DNA of 64,000 bases from Archilochus colubris. Lineage: Eukaryota; Chordata; Aves; Apodiformes; Trochilidae. How positions within the stretch are numbered: the first letter of the stretch is position 1; each line of letters begins with the position of its first letter. The stretch covers positions 66,311,709 to 66,375,708 of the forward strand of contig CM041084.1 in NCBI GenBank assembly GCA_023079485.1, in the 5' to 3' direction. This document shows positions 1 to 13,564 of this stretch, piece by piece. The notes below the pieces were generated by a model. It had not been told where the DNA came from. It ran no database searches and worked only from the letters and a program-made list of their open reading frames with translations. The position numbers and the translations under genes were made by a program.

Positions 1-18
1 GAAAGAGCAAGTGTTTAT

Positions 19-50
19 CATAAATCTCTTGAGTGTACAAGAGATTTATG
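19..50. repeat. Perfect 13-bp inverted repeat (short hairpin)
   Basis: CATAAATCTCTTG (19-31) is followed, after a 6-nt loop, by its exact reverse complement (38-50). Beyond one possible T-G wobble the pairing stops, so the stem is too short for a typical microRNA precursor. It lies at the window edge, so an upstream context is missing. It could be a remnant of a small inverted-repeat transposon, a transcription-factor palindrome or chance. The pairing is seen directly; no function is assigned. Confidence 0.8.
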
Positions 51-3000
51 GAAAGGATGTCTGAAGATGTACCAGCTCAGTTCCTTAAGGCTGCAGACAG
101 GCATTTATTTTCAAGCAGCTGAGCTGGCTGGAGATCTTACAGCACTCCAGATGCTTGCTACCAATCCTCTGCTGATGGCGCCTGTGCCACTTGCTCTGCT
201 ATTAGTAAAGGTGGTCCAAGGACTTTCTAGTCTGTCAGGTGATACCTCTCAGTTTTAAGTGCTTACAAAAGTGGTGTTAGTGAACCCAGCTGACACTGAT
301 TTACGTTTAAAAGAGAGCTGTTTACTAGCACAGCCTTAGTCTTAGTTTTAGAAAGGAGGGAAAGGGGAGAAGGTTGCAGCTTTTCTCACAGAATGTGTCC
401 GTAGCCCCTGCGGGTTCCTGTATTGCCTCCTACAGGGCTGATGATGGGTAAGGCATGTGTGTGGGATTCGATACATCTATTGGAACAGACCATATCACTC
501 CTGTTTCAGCGTATATGTAGTTGGGTGTGTTGTGCCAAGCATGTGCCTAAAATACATGTGAAGTCCTTGTTACATGAACAACTAAAATGGTGTATTTGGA
601 GCTGTGCCAGCCTCCTGTCTAAGAGCTGTAGGATGGGTACAAAATGTGGTGGAAGCCCAGGTAACTAAGAGATAATTAGTAGCCAAATTTACTAACAGAG
701 CATTTACAAGAAATTTGTATTAATTGTTATGTTAGCATCACTGCAGTTAAAGCTGAACCAACAAGTTGTAACAAAATGTTCAAGAATATCCAGTTAAGGG
801 CAAAGAAGGAAGCTCCTGTGCTCAAGGGCTCATTCACAAGTGGGAGGAAGCAGGAAGAAAATGTGTGACTGGTTTATAAACAGTGCTGGAGTCCTTACAT
901 GTTTTCCAGATCCAAAAATACACAACTGTAGAAAAATCCTGGATGCATGCATTGGGAAACTGGAACAAGCTATAATACCGTGTGTGGCCCAGTTGTAAAT
1001 GTGTGCTGGCAGAGCTTTAGCATGGAGAGCTGATAGTAACCACTACTATGACTTTCAGGTACTGAAACATGCTCCCCACTATTGAATGGTCCTCTTGAAG
1101 GACTGTTGAGACTCAGGAGCCTCCAAGCATCCTGGAAACAACCTGCAACCTTTCTGAAACATGGAAACGAGCACACAATTTTAAAATTCTCCCTTCATCA
1201 AGAAACAAACCTGACCTTTCTGGTAAAGCTGATGATCTGTTTTGTGACACAAACCTGTAGAAATGGGCCACCCAAGTCTGGCTGTAAAGGAGATCCCTGA
1301 CTTACTGGTCATCGTGTTTCTGAGCTGGGCCAGAATGGAGCATCCTACCTTAACCACAGTCTGAAACTCTAGTGGAATTTGGCCTTGGGTCTGAACCCAA
1401 GGCACAGGCTCCTCTCTAAATAAAAATAACTAGATCACAAGCTATTTTGAGGTGGTGACTTTTAGACAAGAAATGTAGGGCTTGCATAGGTTTTTACTTC
1501 TGTCAAATACATCTGGATGCTGTCTTCCTTCCAGCTGATACTCTAAAAACACTTTCATCAGCTCAGAGCCAAACTGCTTCAACAGGAAGGTGGAAACTCT
1601 GGTACAACTGGCATTATTCGTGGTAAACACTGGTAGGTTTTGGGTTATGTGGGTGGGCTTTTTTGTTTGATGTTGTTGTGTTTTTTTTCACACAACATTC
1701 TGCTGCTCTGGTTGCTGCTAATGCTGATACAGTTTCTGTCATGGCCTGTGATGAACAGTATATGTAGTGCTGGGTCAAGATAAGAGCCAACATCATGTTG
1801 GAAAGCCTTCTCTAAATAAGAATCCCCCCTCTTCTGGCTGTCTTGACAGGGAGCTGGTTAATGAAGTTGCCATGCCTGGTGCCATTTACATGCCTGCCAA
1901 AGCTGTTGATCTCTGTTACTTCCTGCCTTCCCCAGCACCCACTAGCAAATCTATTGGTTTTTTTTCCTGTTTACTTGGCTGCTCCTAGTATAACAGTACG
2001 GATAGTTTCCCTTCCCAAAGAATGTGGTGAGATATAGCTGGTTATGAGGGAGAGGAGGCAAATGAGGAAGTGGTATGCTGGGACCTGACTGTCAATGGCA
2101 CAAAGCAGCAAGCACTGAAGCATTTTTTACTTCATCAGTGGGAGGTGGCTGCGTGTGGTACCCTGGTGGGAGGATTCCCACTGGGCTCAGCAGCTAGCCA
2201 GCCAGAGGGTTTTAGTGCTGGGTTCTAAGATAAGAGCACTTTACACCTTGGAGCTCCAAGGAGCCTGCAAACCTCAGTGAATGTAAAGCTCTGTAAGATA
2301 TTATCCTGTTGTATTGCTTAAGATGTTGCAGGAAGTTTTCAGCTTTGCCAAGGGTATGAACTAGATTTTTTGACTCATGGGTCTGGGCTATAATAGAAGG
2401 AATTTTCTTTCTCTTAGCATAGCTGGCATACCTTCTCATTGATATTATCCCATCTTTTCCTCATCACTGGGTGACATCTGATCTCTGTGACTTTTGTACA
2501 CCATCCAAGTTCTATTGTGTTTGGTCCAAGATCTCACCTTTCCTTTCTGGCTCTTCTAATTCTGTTTCAGTCTCTGGCAATTCCCGAAGGCTCATCCCAA
2601 GCCTGGCTGCCAAGCCCTTGGAAAGCAGGGTGCTCCTTGGTGATGTATCTCACCATGGCCTGGAGATTTCCTATACCAGCCACAGGAATGGTCGCTAAAC
2701 TCCAGAGTGGAGGATGGCTATTGCCACCCACACACTTCCTGCAATTTCTGCTTAAACACAGTGTTTTCATTGCCTGTGGTTGGTATGTGAAGCTGCTGTC
2801 CCCTTCAAAGTGGCTTTATTTTAATCTTCAGTTCAGTGATTTTGACAGTGTACTTGTGAACCAGTATCTAAGGTTTTCTTTAGAATCAGGTTAACACAGA
2901 GCATTGCTTTTGTCAACATTGTTTTTCTTTTGTCTCTAACGTGACTTGATTATTTTATGGCTATTCTCTTTTTCCCCCTTTCTGTTAAAGATTTGCAATT

Positions 3001-4432
3001 GTTCTTTTGGGCTATGGATACTATGGACCAGATCCTGCCCTAACTTATACCTGTAAGAGCAGTGAAACCATGTGCATGCACACAAGGACAGAGTTAGCAG
3101 GATGCTGAAGTTGTTTTCTTGTTCCCAAGAGTCATGTGGTCTTGAGGACTAATGCTGGGATCCTAAAAATTTAGGATTATATAGTTCCTAAATATATAAA
3201 TCTTGATGTACAGATAGCTTCTCCCTTGGCTGTATACTTTCATTGGTGAAAAGATATGTATATATTTTGGAAAAAAAATAGATACTGTACTGGTAGAACC
3301 CCTTACTGGAGTTGCAACACTAATATAACAGCTTTTTACACAATATAGCACTTTTCCTATCCTAACTAGTCCTAAAGTCTTACCTACACCAGGAGATTTC
3401 CCAGATTGAGAACTGTATTCAAATGATGTTTAACATTCGTGCAGGGGGTGAAAATCAAGATTTAGGTTCAGTTTTGTTGGGGGTTTTTACTTCTCAGAAT
3501 TTGATCTGGCAAATTTAAATTTTTTTTTTTTTCATTTTGGATCAACTGAAGGTTTTGATTTTGAGTTTTGCAGGTTACCTAGTGCAATACAAATAGACAC
3601 AAAATTAAAATGAAAGTAGTTTTGGCATAATACTTCTATGTTGCATTTCAAAGGGACTGAAAAATGTTACAGCACTGCTGGAACTCCCTTGTTTTCCTGA
3701 TTTTCTTCTTAAGGGAAATCCTGGAAAAATCAGCTGGATTTTCTGATGTGTTTTGATTCCAGCAGAACAGGATTCCAGCAGAGATTTTTTTTTCCTGGTG
3801 GATGGAGAAGAGCAGGACCAGCAGAGCTCCCTGTGCAGAGGGTGTTATTCAGAAGAAGAGCACTCCCTCACCCGTGGAGAGGAGCAATCCAATACTTCTT
3901 CCATCCGGGGGTAGGAGGGGGAACGAGGGAGGAGATGGGGGATAAGGATGATTCCTTCCCAGTGCTCAAGGCTGCCGGCCAAGAATGTAAGTCTAAATTC
4001 AAGCCCAGTGAGTGCTGTGCCAGATCCAGAGAGTTTGGAGTCCCTTTGTCCAGAAGCTTCCAATACTTGAGGGAGTTGCCAAATGGGATGTGTGGCATCC
4101 ATGTAATATATCTGATGCTTGAAAACTGGTTCTTACTGAGGTTACTGTGGTGCCTGAGGCAAAAGTACTTCTGATTCCTTACATGATGCAGCAATCACCA
4201 GAGCACTGCTGTTCTCCTTAAACCCAGCTACCCTGGCAGTTCAGGACAACCTCCTGCCTCGGGTCAGGCTGGGGCGGATGGCAAACACAGGGAGAGGAAA
4301 GGTGGTGCTGCCTTTGACCCTGCTCTCTCTGGGAAGGGAGGACTTGATGCCGTTTGCATTTCTCCCTAGACAGAACTATTAAGTCTGATGACAGAAATGA
4401 ACCTTTCCCCCTGGATGCAGGCCAAAAGACTC
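51..4432. other. Unique non-coding sequence, no gene recognised
   Basis: All six frames are interrupted at short intervals and none of the translated pieces resembles a known domain. Small features inside: a purine-rich run near 345-375, an 18-bp palindrome ATCCTAAAAATTTAGGAT at 3160-3177, a 13-T tract at 3520-3532, and a 12-bp direct repeat GATTCCAGCAGA at 3755-3766 and 3771-3782. A GTAAGT donor-like hexamer near 3987 follows an open frame but has no convincing partner acceptor. I see no transposable element here. Confidence 0.6.
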
Positions 4433-4451
4433 TTTTTTTTTTTTTTTTTTT
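4433..4451 (+). repeat. Poly-T tract (T19)
   Basis: Uninterrupted run of 19 T on the + strand, followed by a further pyrimidine-rich stretch (C/T) to about 4480. It may be a slippage-expanded mononucleotide repeat. No retroposon body with an A-tail is recognisable on the opposite strand. Confidence 0.9.
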
Positions 4452-6254
4452 CTCCTTTCCTTTCCCCTCCTGTCTCTTTCATAACCGTCGCTTTCACGTA
4501 TCTCTGGAACATATCACGTTCTACTGCCATGTGCTGTAGGTGTGCTCCCCTTTTTTCTTCAGCTGCACCCTGCTTCCCATCTGCCAGAGAAGAGCCTCTC
4601 CTTGTCAGGCTGATGCTTGTTTGCCACAGGTGACAGGGTGGACCAGAGCCATTGCTTCTGCCCCAGGGGAGAGCCTCTGCATCTAAGAGAGAGGGAAATC
4701 TGCTCTGGAAACATCATCTAGCAGCCTCTGTGTCAACAGGGCCGCAGCAATTCCTGTGGGATGAGAGTGCCTGTGTTCTTCTGCCTCGTCAGAAAGTTCA
4801 GCCAGTTGTGCTTGTGCAAACCCCTGGAGAGCTTTGAGGTTGAGCAGGTGTCAGCGAGGACATAGCACGGGTTGCAGAACTCCTATGACAGGCTGTACTG
4901 GACAGAGAGGAAACTTGTCTTGGTATGAATTAATTTGATGTTGCGTGGGGATGCCAGCGGAGGTCAGTAGGCAGGGGGAATCCCATGCTGATGCTTCCCA
5001 AGCCAGGAGTACCTAAGGTGAGCTTCCCATTTCTATACTAGTGGGGCTCACATCAGATTCCAAGAGGCTGATGAGGGCTGCCTGTAGAGCAACTCTGATG
5101 CAGGGCGTGCCATTGCAGAGCTTCGCAGAAGGGCATCTGTTCAGCCAGTGCCCAGGAAGAGGTGGAGCAGAAGCAAAGTAGTTTGATGTGGTGTGGTTCT
5201 CTTAGGCCTGAATTACTAGTAATCTGGGTGTGAAAGGACCTACTGGGATATTGTGGCAAAAAGTTTATAACCCAGGTCCATACCTGCATCCAGCCCATTG
5301 CTAGAGGCTAAAGGAAATGTGATCCCTCCATCCCTTCTCCTTCCAATGTCAGTCATGATCCTGGCACACATTCTTCCAGCTTTCTGGAGCTTCTTTTCAA
5401 AGCTGTACTGCTGCATTGAGGACAGGAGCTCTGGACCAGAAAATGAGAGGTTAAGCTTTTTTTTCTGGGGCAATCCCAGCCTGGGCAGCCATGATGTCTG
5501 TACTCCAGCTCCACAGGCAGCAGCAGCCCTGCTTGTCCCCTGCAGCATGTGCCAGGAGGAAGGTTTCAGCTGCAAAACAGAGCATGGTTTCCCTGGCTCT
5601 CCCGGGGTTGGGGTCCAGATAGTGTGTCTTTTTCCTGGCATCCCACCAGTGTGGAATATACCCTTTCTCTGGCCTCTCACTTGCTCCTTCTTCTCCTCTG
5701 TTCACATCAGGACTGCTTTTTCCCCCAGCACAGTGAGCACTCCCCTGCCTTTCTGTCCCATGCTGGCCAGGAGCAAGGCTTTCTCTGTGAGTCTCCCAGG
5801 CAGCTGACTTGTTTCCAGCATGCTACAGGCAGGCCTCTATTCGGATGAATGTCCCTGTTAAATATGTATGAATCTGATTGACTTTGCTTCCTAGTGGCCC
5901 AGGTTTTATTCCTTTTTATTCATTCGTGGATGCCTCCTGCTAAACAGGGAGTCATGACCACACCTCTGTGAGTTTTGAATCATTTGAGAGGCTGCTTGTC
6001 TCTAAAGCTTCCTCCCCTCCTCCTTGGCTCCATCTCCCTCTGGCTTATTCCCCCTCCACCCCCCTCTCTGCAGCTGCTGGACAGCTTTGTGACCACCAGT
6101 TAGGATGGCTGTTTGCCACTCTCCCATGATTGCTGCCATGTGCTGTTTTCCTTATGCCTGTTCCCTGTTTTCTCGCTGGTCAAAGAGGAATTCTCCTCTG
6201 CAGAGAGAGAAGCAGGCGCAGTTGTTGCCTCCTTACTCCATGGAAAGCCTAGCC
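4452..6254. other. Unique non-coding sequence, no gene recognised
   Basis: This stretch holds overlapping open frames on both strands, the longest about 169 codons at 5298-5807 on +. It opens from TTG and reads as low-information peptide rich in Ser, Pro, Cys and Phe, with no domain I recognise. The overlapping minus-strand frame of similar length argues for chance in GC-moderate DNA. The segment 6000-6075 is pyrimidine-rich. No repeats were identified. Confidence 0.55.
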
Positions 6255-6279
6255 TTTTTTTTTTTTTTTTTTTTTTTTT
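6255..6279 (+). repeat. Poly-T tract (T25)
   Basis: Uninterrupted run of 25 T on the + strand, one of the two longest mononucleotide runs in the window (the other is A25 at 22,741). The flanks are unique. A run this long is likely length-polymorphic and prone to sequencing error. Confidence 0.95.
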
Positions 6280-8606
6280 ATGGCCACCAGTGATTTTTTG
6301 CCATGTACACCCTAAGGTTTTTGTTTGTCTTCAAATGGCTGATACTTTGGCTTTCTACTTAGAATTTGTATTAGCCTATGGCTGTGAGGGCTTTAACTCA
6401 TGTACCCCTTCGTAGCTGATGCCAAAGGAACTTTAGCATGTGACTCCTGCTGAGGCTTTGCCTTTTAAAAACTTTTAGGTTGTTGTAGTCAGGGAATCCT
6501 ACCCAGACCTACAGGCCACATTTGCACTGTGAAATAAAAGCAAGTTTTGGCAGAGAGATCTCCAAGTGCAGGTACTGACCCACAAGCTAGTGTGCTACCT
6601 GCTGAAACAGCGGCTGGTGAGAAACACCACCTAAGCCTGGGTGTCATCAAGGTTGGCAATCCCCTAAAGGGACCTGCACGGGCCACCTGGATTGGGCAGG
6701 TGATGTGTCCTTGTCCTGCTCAATCCAGGAGTCTGTGAACCAAAGAAGGAAGCACTTTTCCCTCCTGCACTGCCTAAATCTGCTCCTATGATTTCCTGGC
6801 AGCCTGCAGTGGCCAGCAGGGAGCCACTCCAGCCTTTGACCAGGGTATCGGGTCCCTGCTGACTCCCAGCCAGAACAGCCTGTGAAATGGCAGTGTGAAT
6901 CAGGGTGCACGGGCAACCAGGGAGAGCTTCACAGTCCACCTGGGTGCGGGGCAGCCTCCTCAGCTGCTGTGGCTGTGTGTGACTTGAATGTCCTGTGCTC
7001 CAGCAGCCTCTTGCTCCCATCTGCTCCCTGACCTTTTCCTGCCAGGTCCGAGATAGGGCCACAGGCCACCTCTCCCATCCCCCTCTCCCTCTTTAAAGAT
7101 ACAATATGATTCCTTTATCTCCCCACACCAGGCAAGCCTGGGATGCTCAGAGGTACAGATAACGTTGCTGCGGTGGCCGGTTGTGGCTCCTGGTTGCTGG
7201 GAGCCACAAGGCTCAGTGGGGCCCTGGGGGATGGATGGGCTCAGGCTGCAGTAAAGCTGGTGGGTAAGACAGGATGTGTACTAAAAAAAACCAGTTTATG
7301 GCCTGTTAAGGGAGTTAGGGAGAAAGCTAATCTCTGCCGAAACTGCTAGTGGGTAGTTGGGGTTCTTGTTTCTCTGGGTCTGCTCATCCAATGACAAAAT
7401 GTATCTGGCCTCACTGATGCTTAAAAATACCCAGTTTACTTATGTGGTGAGGCAAATTCAAAACTGCTTTTGGTAAAATCACAGAAGAAAGAGCAAAAAT
7501 TTTAGGCACTGCTAGCACAGAATACCAGTGATGCTCCCATTCAATACCACAGTGCATTTTCCTGTGATGTTTTACAGTGAAAACAACAAGCAAGGCATCT
7601 TTCAACTTTAGAATAAAAATATATTTACAATAACAGAAATATGTAGGAATTCAATATTGTCCAGGCCATTGGATTAAAAGCCTGCCTCTCAACTTATTTA
7701 TCCCTGAACCTATGGCTTTTACTGCATGCTTTTCCACAAGCATCAGAGCATTCGTGTTTCATTTGTCTTTTCTGTGGACAGATGAAATAATTTTGGAGCA
7801 TGGATGTGGTGGTGAAAGATGTATGAGTGAATTTACATCTCTGGGATAAAGGGAGAAGCCAAAGAAAGATTCCCCTGTGAGCTGGCTCTTATCATGAGTG
7901 TGAACTTCTTACTCAGCACAAGCCCAGACTGCCAGAATTGCGGAGCCAGGTGCCGTCAGGGCTACAAACCCTGGAGTTTCCTGGTTCCCTGGATCAGGCA
8001 AGGGAGCTGGTGCTCCTCTGGCAGGAACTTCTGAGTCCAGGTCAGATGAATGGCAGGCACCTGAAACTTGGCATGTGACTCTACTCCTCTGGAATTTAGG
8101 AAAACACCCTTCTGATTTTAACAAATTACCTTGGGGCCAGATCCTTTAACATTTTGAGCATCCTTGGGTATTGGCTAGAGCTGGGAGAAACCTAAGGTTT
8201 TGGAGAATAATTTCCATGATACTCAAGTGGGATGTTTCATGTTTAAGTACTCAAGTTTCCAGGCAGCAAGGATATGCAGATACTCTGACTCACTACAAGA
8301 AAAATCACTCCTAGTGACTCAAAGACTTGGATGCTGTTGTTTCCTAGTTAATCACTGTGTTCCACTGTGGGTCCAAAATCCTTCTCTGAGGATCAGAGAA
8401 AGTTTGTGGCCTCGAGAATCCTTTCTGCTACCGTGCAGAAAGGGTGTAGAGACTAACTTCTTGCTGCCCATCAGTGCCATCTACAGAACTAATTAATTTA
8501 TTGTGTGTTATCACAAATGACCAGGTAGGCTCTGAAATACTGATGGTGTTAGTTTTGCCTAAAATGTGGACTTTGGGGGGAAACTTGGACTTTTTTGGTG
8601 TTATGA
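6280..8606. other. Unique non-coding sequence, no gene recognised
   Basis: Short overlapping frames lie on both strands around 6490-7060, including a minus-strand frame of about 132 codons with no recognisable domain. The sequence CCAGCAGGGAGC at 6813-6824 is one mismatch from a CTCF core, which is not enough to call a site. The section 7380-7860 is AT-richer and stop-dense. No transposable element was recognised. Confidence 0.55.
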
Positions 8607-8623
8607 TTTTTTTTTTTTTTTTT
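8607..8623 (+). repeat. Poly-T tract (T17)
   Basis: Run of 17 T on the + strand in otherwise unique sequence. It is part of an excess of long T over long A runs on this strand. Confidence 0.9.
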
Positions 8624-11600
8624 CAAGAGGAGAGTAAGAGATGCCAGCCTTTGCCTTGGTGTGGCTGGTAAACCAGGAAAGCTTCCACTGGGTGAAAGGT
8701 GAAGTTTATATCTTTCATAGCTTTCAGTTTGATTTTTGTGTCCCATGGTTGTTTTGTACCAAATGACTAAAAACCTGAATATTATGGATTGGAATTCCAG
8801 ACAGCTCATCTCCTTTGCCCTAAGACCAAAGTGTATGCTGCCGTCAGCAAGGAAAATAGTATGTCCATGGATGGGAGCACTTTCTAAGTCTGTGATAATT
8901 TTGCATTTAATGGGTATGTAAGAAACCTAGGAAATCATAATTGAAACCTAAGCTTTTCTTTTTCCTAAAAGTGGGTCTCAGAATGTAACTTTTCTTAAAT
9001 ATATGAGACGAAAGGCAAGCTCTTGAAAGAGATGAAGCATGCCCTCATGTGGTAATATTTTTTCCTTATAATACCTGTTTGTTTTGGTTTTTTAAACCCC
9101 AAATAATCTATTACAATGAGTTATGTCATCACATCAGGCTGGCATACAGGATGGATGTTATGATACAAAGCTGGCATACCCACAAAATGTTCAGAAATAA
9201 TTATATGGACTCTAAATATCGTTACCCGAGTCCCTGCATGAGTGCTTTTATTCTAATATAAGAATAGCTCCACACAGGAATTCTCAAATGAACAAAGGTG
9301 TGAATTCAAACTTGTCCTGTACTCTGCTCTGTGGGAAAGTTGCTTTCCATGACTGAAAGCAAAGTTTAAAATTGTTACAAAGTCCTGGGTGGACAAATCT
9401 GAAACCAGCATAATCAGTGTTGAAGTCAATTTTAAGCTAAGCTAAAATAAACCACAATTGAAATCTAAATTGTTGAGCTGGTCAGAATAACTCACTCTAA
9501 AAATCATGTTATTTATTGAGCTAGTAGAACTTTGGCTGCAGAAGATGTGCAACGATGTGGATAAACCTTTGGAAACCTGGATCTGCTGTACATTTTACAT
9601 TTTTGACACATAGAGGCTGGGTTTTAAAACTCACACTGACACTGCTCTGATGAATTGGGAAGTTCTAGTGGTGCTTGATACACTATTGTCTGCATTTACT
9701 GCAGATGAATTTTCTATTTTTCTTCCCTGAATTTAAATAATAAATGTGATCTTTAGAAACTTTTGTATTCTAGCAGCTTGTTGGGACTTTTAATAGTAAT
9801 TTTTGTGTGATTACAGATGGATTGATAACTTTTATCCAGAGTATCATAGGGAAAATAAAGGTAAAAATGGATGAGAGTCATGGGATCCCTGATCTGGAAA
9901 TGTGAGTTTTAAACTGTGGGGAAGTGTTTGAAATCCCAGGGCTTTCAGTCTGCTGCCTGGTCACCATTTCCATTGACTCAGTCTTTACTGTTTTGCCAGC
10001 AAGACGAAGGTAAGGAAGATGGACTGCATCCCATCGTGGAGCATCCTGCAGCTTTATCTCACTCCAGTGCATGATTTCTTTTTTGAGGGACGTGCCAAGG
10101 GTATGACTGCTCTGTCTGTGGGTCCTCTGACCCCTAATTGGCAGCTTGTCACCACTGTCACCAGGCAATTACTTGTGCTGCAAGTTCCCCAAGGTTCATC
10201 CTCTTCCTTGCAGAGCCCTGCAAAGCTGCAGAGCCTTGCAGAGTGGTCAGGTCAGCTGAAGAGCTGTTGCTTTCTTCTGTTGTCTTCCTCTCTGGTCCAA
10301 ACTCCTTGTTAATACAGGCAGCTCCATCCTGTGCTTATCATAGTTTCCAAAGGGTCAGGAAATATGAGCAGAGAAATGGGGAACTCCTGATCCACTGGGC
10401 TCCCCTTGACTCTGCTGGGGGAGAAGAAGACTGAATCTGTGTGAGAGCTGTGGGTGGTCTGAATTTTGGGTGCTTGATCTGGAGGCTTTGTGTTATTCAA
10501 GTTGCTTTGAGAAGACTTCAGGCTGAATGAGAAGTCATTTCCTTAAATCTCTCCCCTAGGATCTCATGGACTTCATGGGAAGTGACATTCTTCCTCAGAG
10601 ACAACTCATCTCTCTTAATTCATTGCATCCTCTCCTGGCAACGCTCTGCTACCAAGAGCCCTTTGAAAAGTTTTTTGTGTTGTAATCTGCTGGCTGGGCA
10701 TTTCCCTGGTGCTGCTTAAAGTTCCTCACTAGTCGTCACACCTCTTGTAACCTTTCAGGGTTTACTTCACCTCCTTTGCGTAAGGAAATGGATGATTAGC
10801 GAAATTCTTCATGGTATTTTAGAAGCATTAGTAAATATTGAATAAAGGGCAATCACACTGTTGTTTTTATGGGAACTGTGAAAGAAAGTACGATAGCAGG
10901 ATTAGATGCAATCCTGGTCTTAGAATCACAGTTCTTACATGCTGTTTTCTGCACTTAAGTGCAAAAAAATTATATGTGAGAATGTGTGTTTGTAACAAAC
11001 CAAGTAATTCAGCACCGCAGGAATCCCACTGATTTTGTCTTCAAGCTGGTAATGAACACAGGCCTGGACATGTGCACCTGATTTGTTTGCCTGTAGAAAC
11101 CACCTTGTACTATTTAGAGTCAGGTGTTGCCTGAACATCCTTCAGGTGTTGCCTTTGATGCAGTAAACATAAGTGCCACTTCTTTGCTTCCTCTTCTTGC
11201 TATGCTCTAGGCTGGTCATAGCTGTGCTCCACTTTCTGTTACCCAGCCAGAGAAACACTGTATCTGGAAAAGGATTAAGTGGGGCAACTCTGCTGGACAA
11301 TTTGAGTCAGCCCTCCTGTGAGCAGCCCATCTCTGTGCTGTGCTGCCCATTTCCACAACCTCAGTACCCAGGGTGTGCCTGAGCAGCCCTGATGTCCCTG
11401 CAGCAACTGCACAAGGGACCAGAGTGGTGTGGTTGGAGCAGAATTGCTTGCTGACATAGCTGACTAGCTGAACTGGTTGACTGGTTAAATATTGGTAGAA
11501 AAAAACTTGCAAAGCTGCTTTGGAGAAGTGGGTGGGTCTCTGCCACGTCCCCACTGGGTTTTTTATTTCACCCTCAAGCCTGATTTCCAGTTTCTGGACA

Positions 11601-12748
11601 CCTTTTGCATTCCGTTCCTCTTCTTGTTTGGCAGGACGTGCTGGCTAGTGGGTTGTGGCAGGCCATCAGAAGTGGATAGAGACCTTTGCTGGGTGAACAA
11701 AGCCTACTTATTCTCTGCCCAGCCCAAAAACCTCACAGAGGGCATGGGACACCAAGTCATGGTCCTGTCTCTCATCTTTCAGTGTGGAGGAGACGAGGGA
11801 CAGTGGCATCCCAGGACATACCGTGCTGGTGGCATTGCTGTGAGACTCAAGGCAGTGTGACCTTGGGAACTGGTTGGTGTTTTCAGATGCAGAGCTCTTA
11901 AGGACATGGATGTGAACACTCTCTCCAAACATCTTTTTTTTTCTGGGCCCTTCAGCAGCTTTAACACTTTTCGTTCAGATTCTGCTGCTTCCCTTGAGCA
12001 AGGCTGGGGTGTGGGGCAGGTAGCCCCCTCCTTCCTGGGGGCCTTTACCCACATGTGCTTCCTGTGTTGTGAGGGGCAAGGCTATTTGTAGAGGGGATGT
12101 GCAGATCACTTCTGCTTCTTGCCATACACCAGTGAGCCCTGGCTGCTTTCCCACTGACATAACTCGCCACGGCTGTGGGATGCTGAGGTGGCAGGGAAAG
12201 AGCAACTGCATGGGGGGAGAACAGCTGCCTCAGCCCCTCTGCACGGGGCAGATGCTGGCCAGAAAGGTGGGGAACAGGAGGGAAGAAATGCCTCCAAGAT
12301 GGAGTTGGGCCTCTATGCTGATTTTCCTCCAAACCCATCTGCCCCTGCTTGTCAAAGGTGATGTCTGCATGGCCACCCAAGGCTTTGATGAGTGTAGGTT
12401 TAATCCAGCTGGCTAGGGCTGTGGTAGGCAGGGAATTGTTGCCCCAGCCTTTGATCACCTGTGTGAGTACCATGTGAGCCTGAAAAGCTCAGGATGGAAA
12501 AGGCAGTGTTGCAGCAAAAGGCAGAGGTTTTGTCTGACACAAATCCTGGCTGGCAGCTCTCTTGTGAGGGATGGGCTGCACTGCAGATGATCCTACATGT
12601 TGCTCAAGCCACCCTCAGGTGGAAAAAATGTTGTGGTCTCTGAGGGGCTGCATCCCTGGATTTCAGGAAGAGGAGTTCTTGGGGAAATCCTGAGGACCTT
12701 TAAGCATGTGGCCTGGTCTGCTTCTCTTCTAAAAGGTCCTACAGCAAC
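8624..12748. other. Unique non-coding sequence, no gene recognised
   Basis: The part 8700-9880 is AT-rich and stop-dense; 10,000-12,700 is richer in GC and carries many short overlapping frames, none with a recognisable protein family. An AAG|GTAAGG donor-like site near 10,009 has stops in every frame close upstream, so I do not build an exon from it. No repeats were recognised before the CR1 at 12,749. Confidence 0.55.
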
Positions 12749-13015
12749 AGCAAGATAAGAGGACACAATCTCAAGTTGTGCCGGGGGAGGTTTATGTTGG
12801 ATATTAGAAAGAATTTCTTTAGGGAGAGGGTGATCAGACATTGGAATGGGCTGCCCAGGGAAGTAGTGGATTCTCCATCCCTGGAGATATTTAAAAAGAG
12901 ACTGGATGTGGCACTCAGTGCCATGGTCTGGTAACCGCAGCAGTAGTGGATCAAGGGTTGGACTTGATGATCTCTGAGGTCCCTTCCAACCCAGTTGATT
13001 CTATGATTCTATGAA
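12749..13015 (+). mobile_element. CR1 LINE fragment, 3' end, young subfamily
   Basis: This is the 3' end of a chicken-repeat-1 non-LTR retrotransposon in + orientation. Diagnostic segments are the CTCAAGTTGTGCC block at the left, the conserved GGGCTGCCCAGGGAAGTAGT region, the GGACTTGATGATCTCTGAGG segment and a terminal GATTCTATGATTCTATGA. The copy is strongly 5'-truncated and keeps only the last part of ORF2 plus the 3' UTR, so it cannot move. It belongs to the same subfamily as the inverted copy at 51,468-51,693; by eye the two differ at about a dozen of roughly 218 aligned positions. No obvious target-site duplication is seen, as is usual for CR1. Confidence 0.95.
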
Positions 13016-13564
13016 TATTGTGTGAGGAGGTAATATAGACAGGACTGTGGGCTTTCACAGCACATGGGCTCCCACCCCAATCTAAGAATTTGCATAAATA
13101 CCTTTCCAAGTAACATTTTTTTTTTCTAAATGGGACCAAACTCACATGAGGGGCAGGAAGGGGTGTTAACAGAAAAGGCAGAACTGCTATGCTGTGACTT
13201 CGTGTGAGATTTTTGACTACTACCGTCCACTGAAGTTAGACCAAGAATTTGGAAGGGCTAGTTGAGGAAGCTCCATAGCACAACTGGGTTGACCTTGATG
13301 TTTTTAACCTGGCGAGGTCAAATCATGCCAAGAGGCAGCTTTTGTGTCTGTGGCAGGGAGAAGAATCCTCCATGTGAGTGTGCTATATCAGAGAGATGCC
13401 CACATGGTATAAAGAAGGATGGTGTTGAAAACTAACCCCAAAACCCAAGAGCCGCACTCTTTTTGAGGAGTTTGAGGTGGGGAAGAAGCAGGGGATTTGT
13501 TTAGTTACCCTCTTACAGTCTTCTCCCCTAGTAGCTCTCAGAGCCATCTCCAGGAGATGCTGTT
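13016..13564. other. Unique spacer between CR1 and MIR
   Basis: No gene or repeat is recognised. A 9-10 T run occurs near 13,118. The stretch is stop-dense in all frames. Confidence 0.6.

Noticed and set aside
5298..5807. 169-codon + frame
   Set aside because: Opens from TTG, overlaps a similar minus-strand frame, no domain; consistent with chance in GC-moderate DNA.
6813..6824. CCAGCAGGGAGC resembling a CTCF core
   Set aside because: One core mismatch and no flanking motif support.
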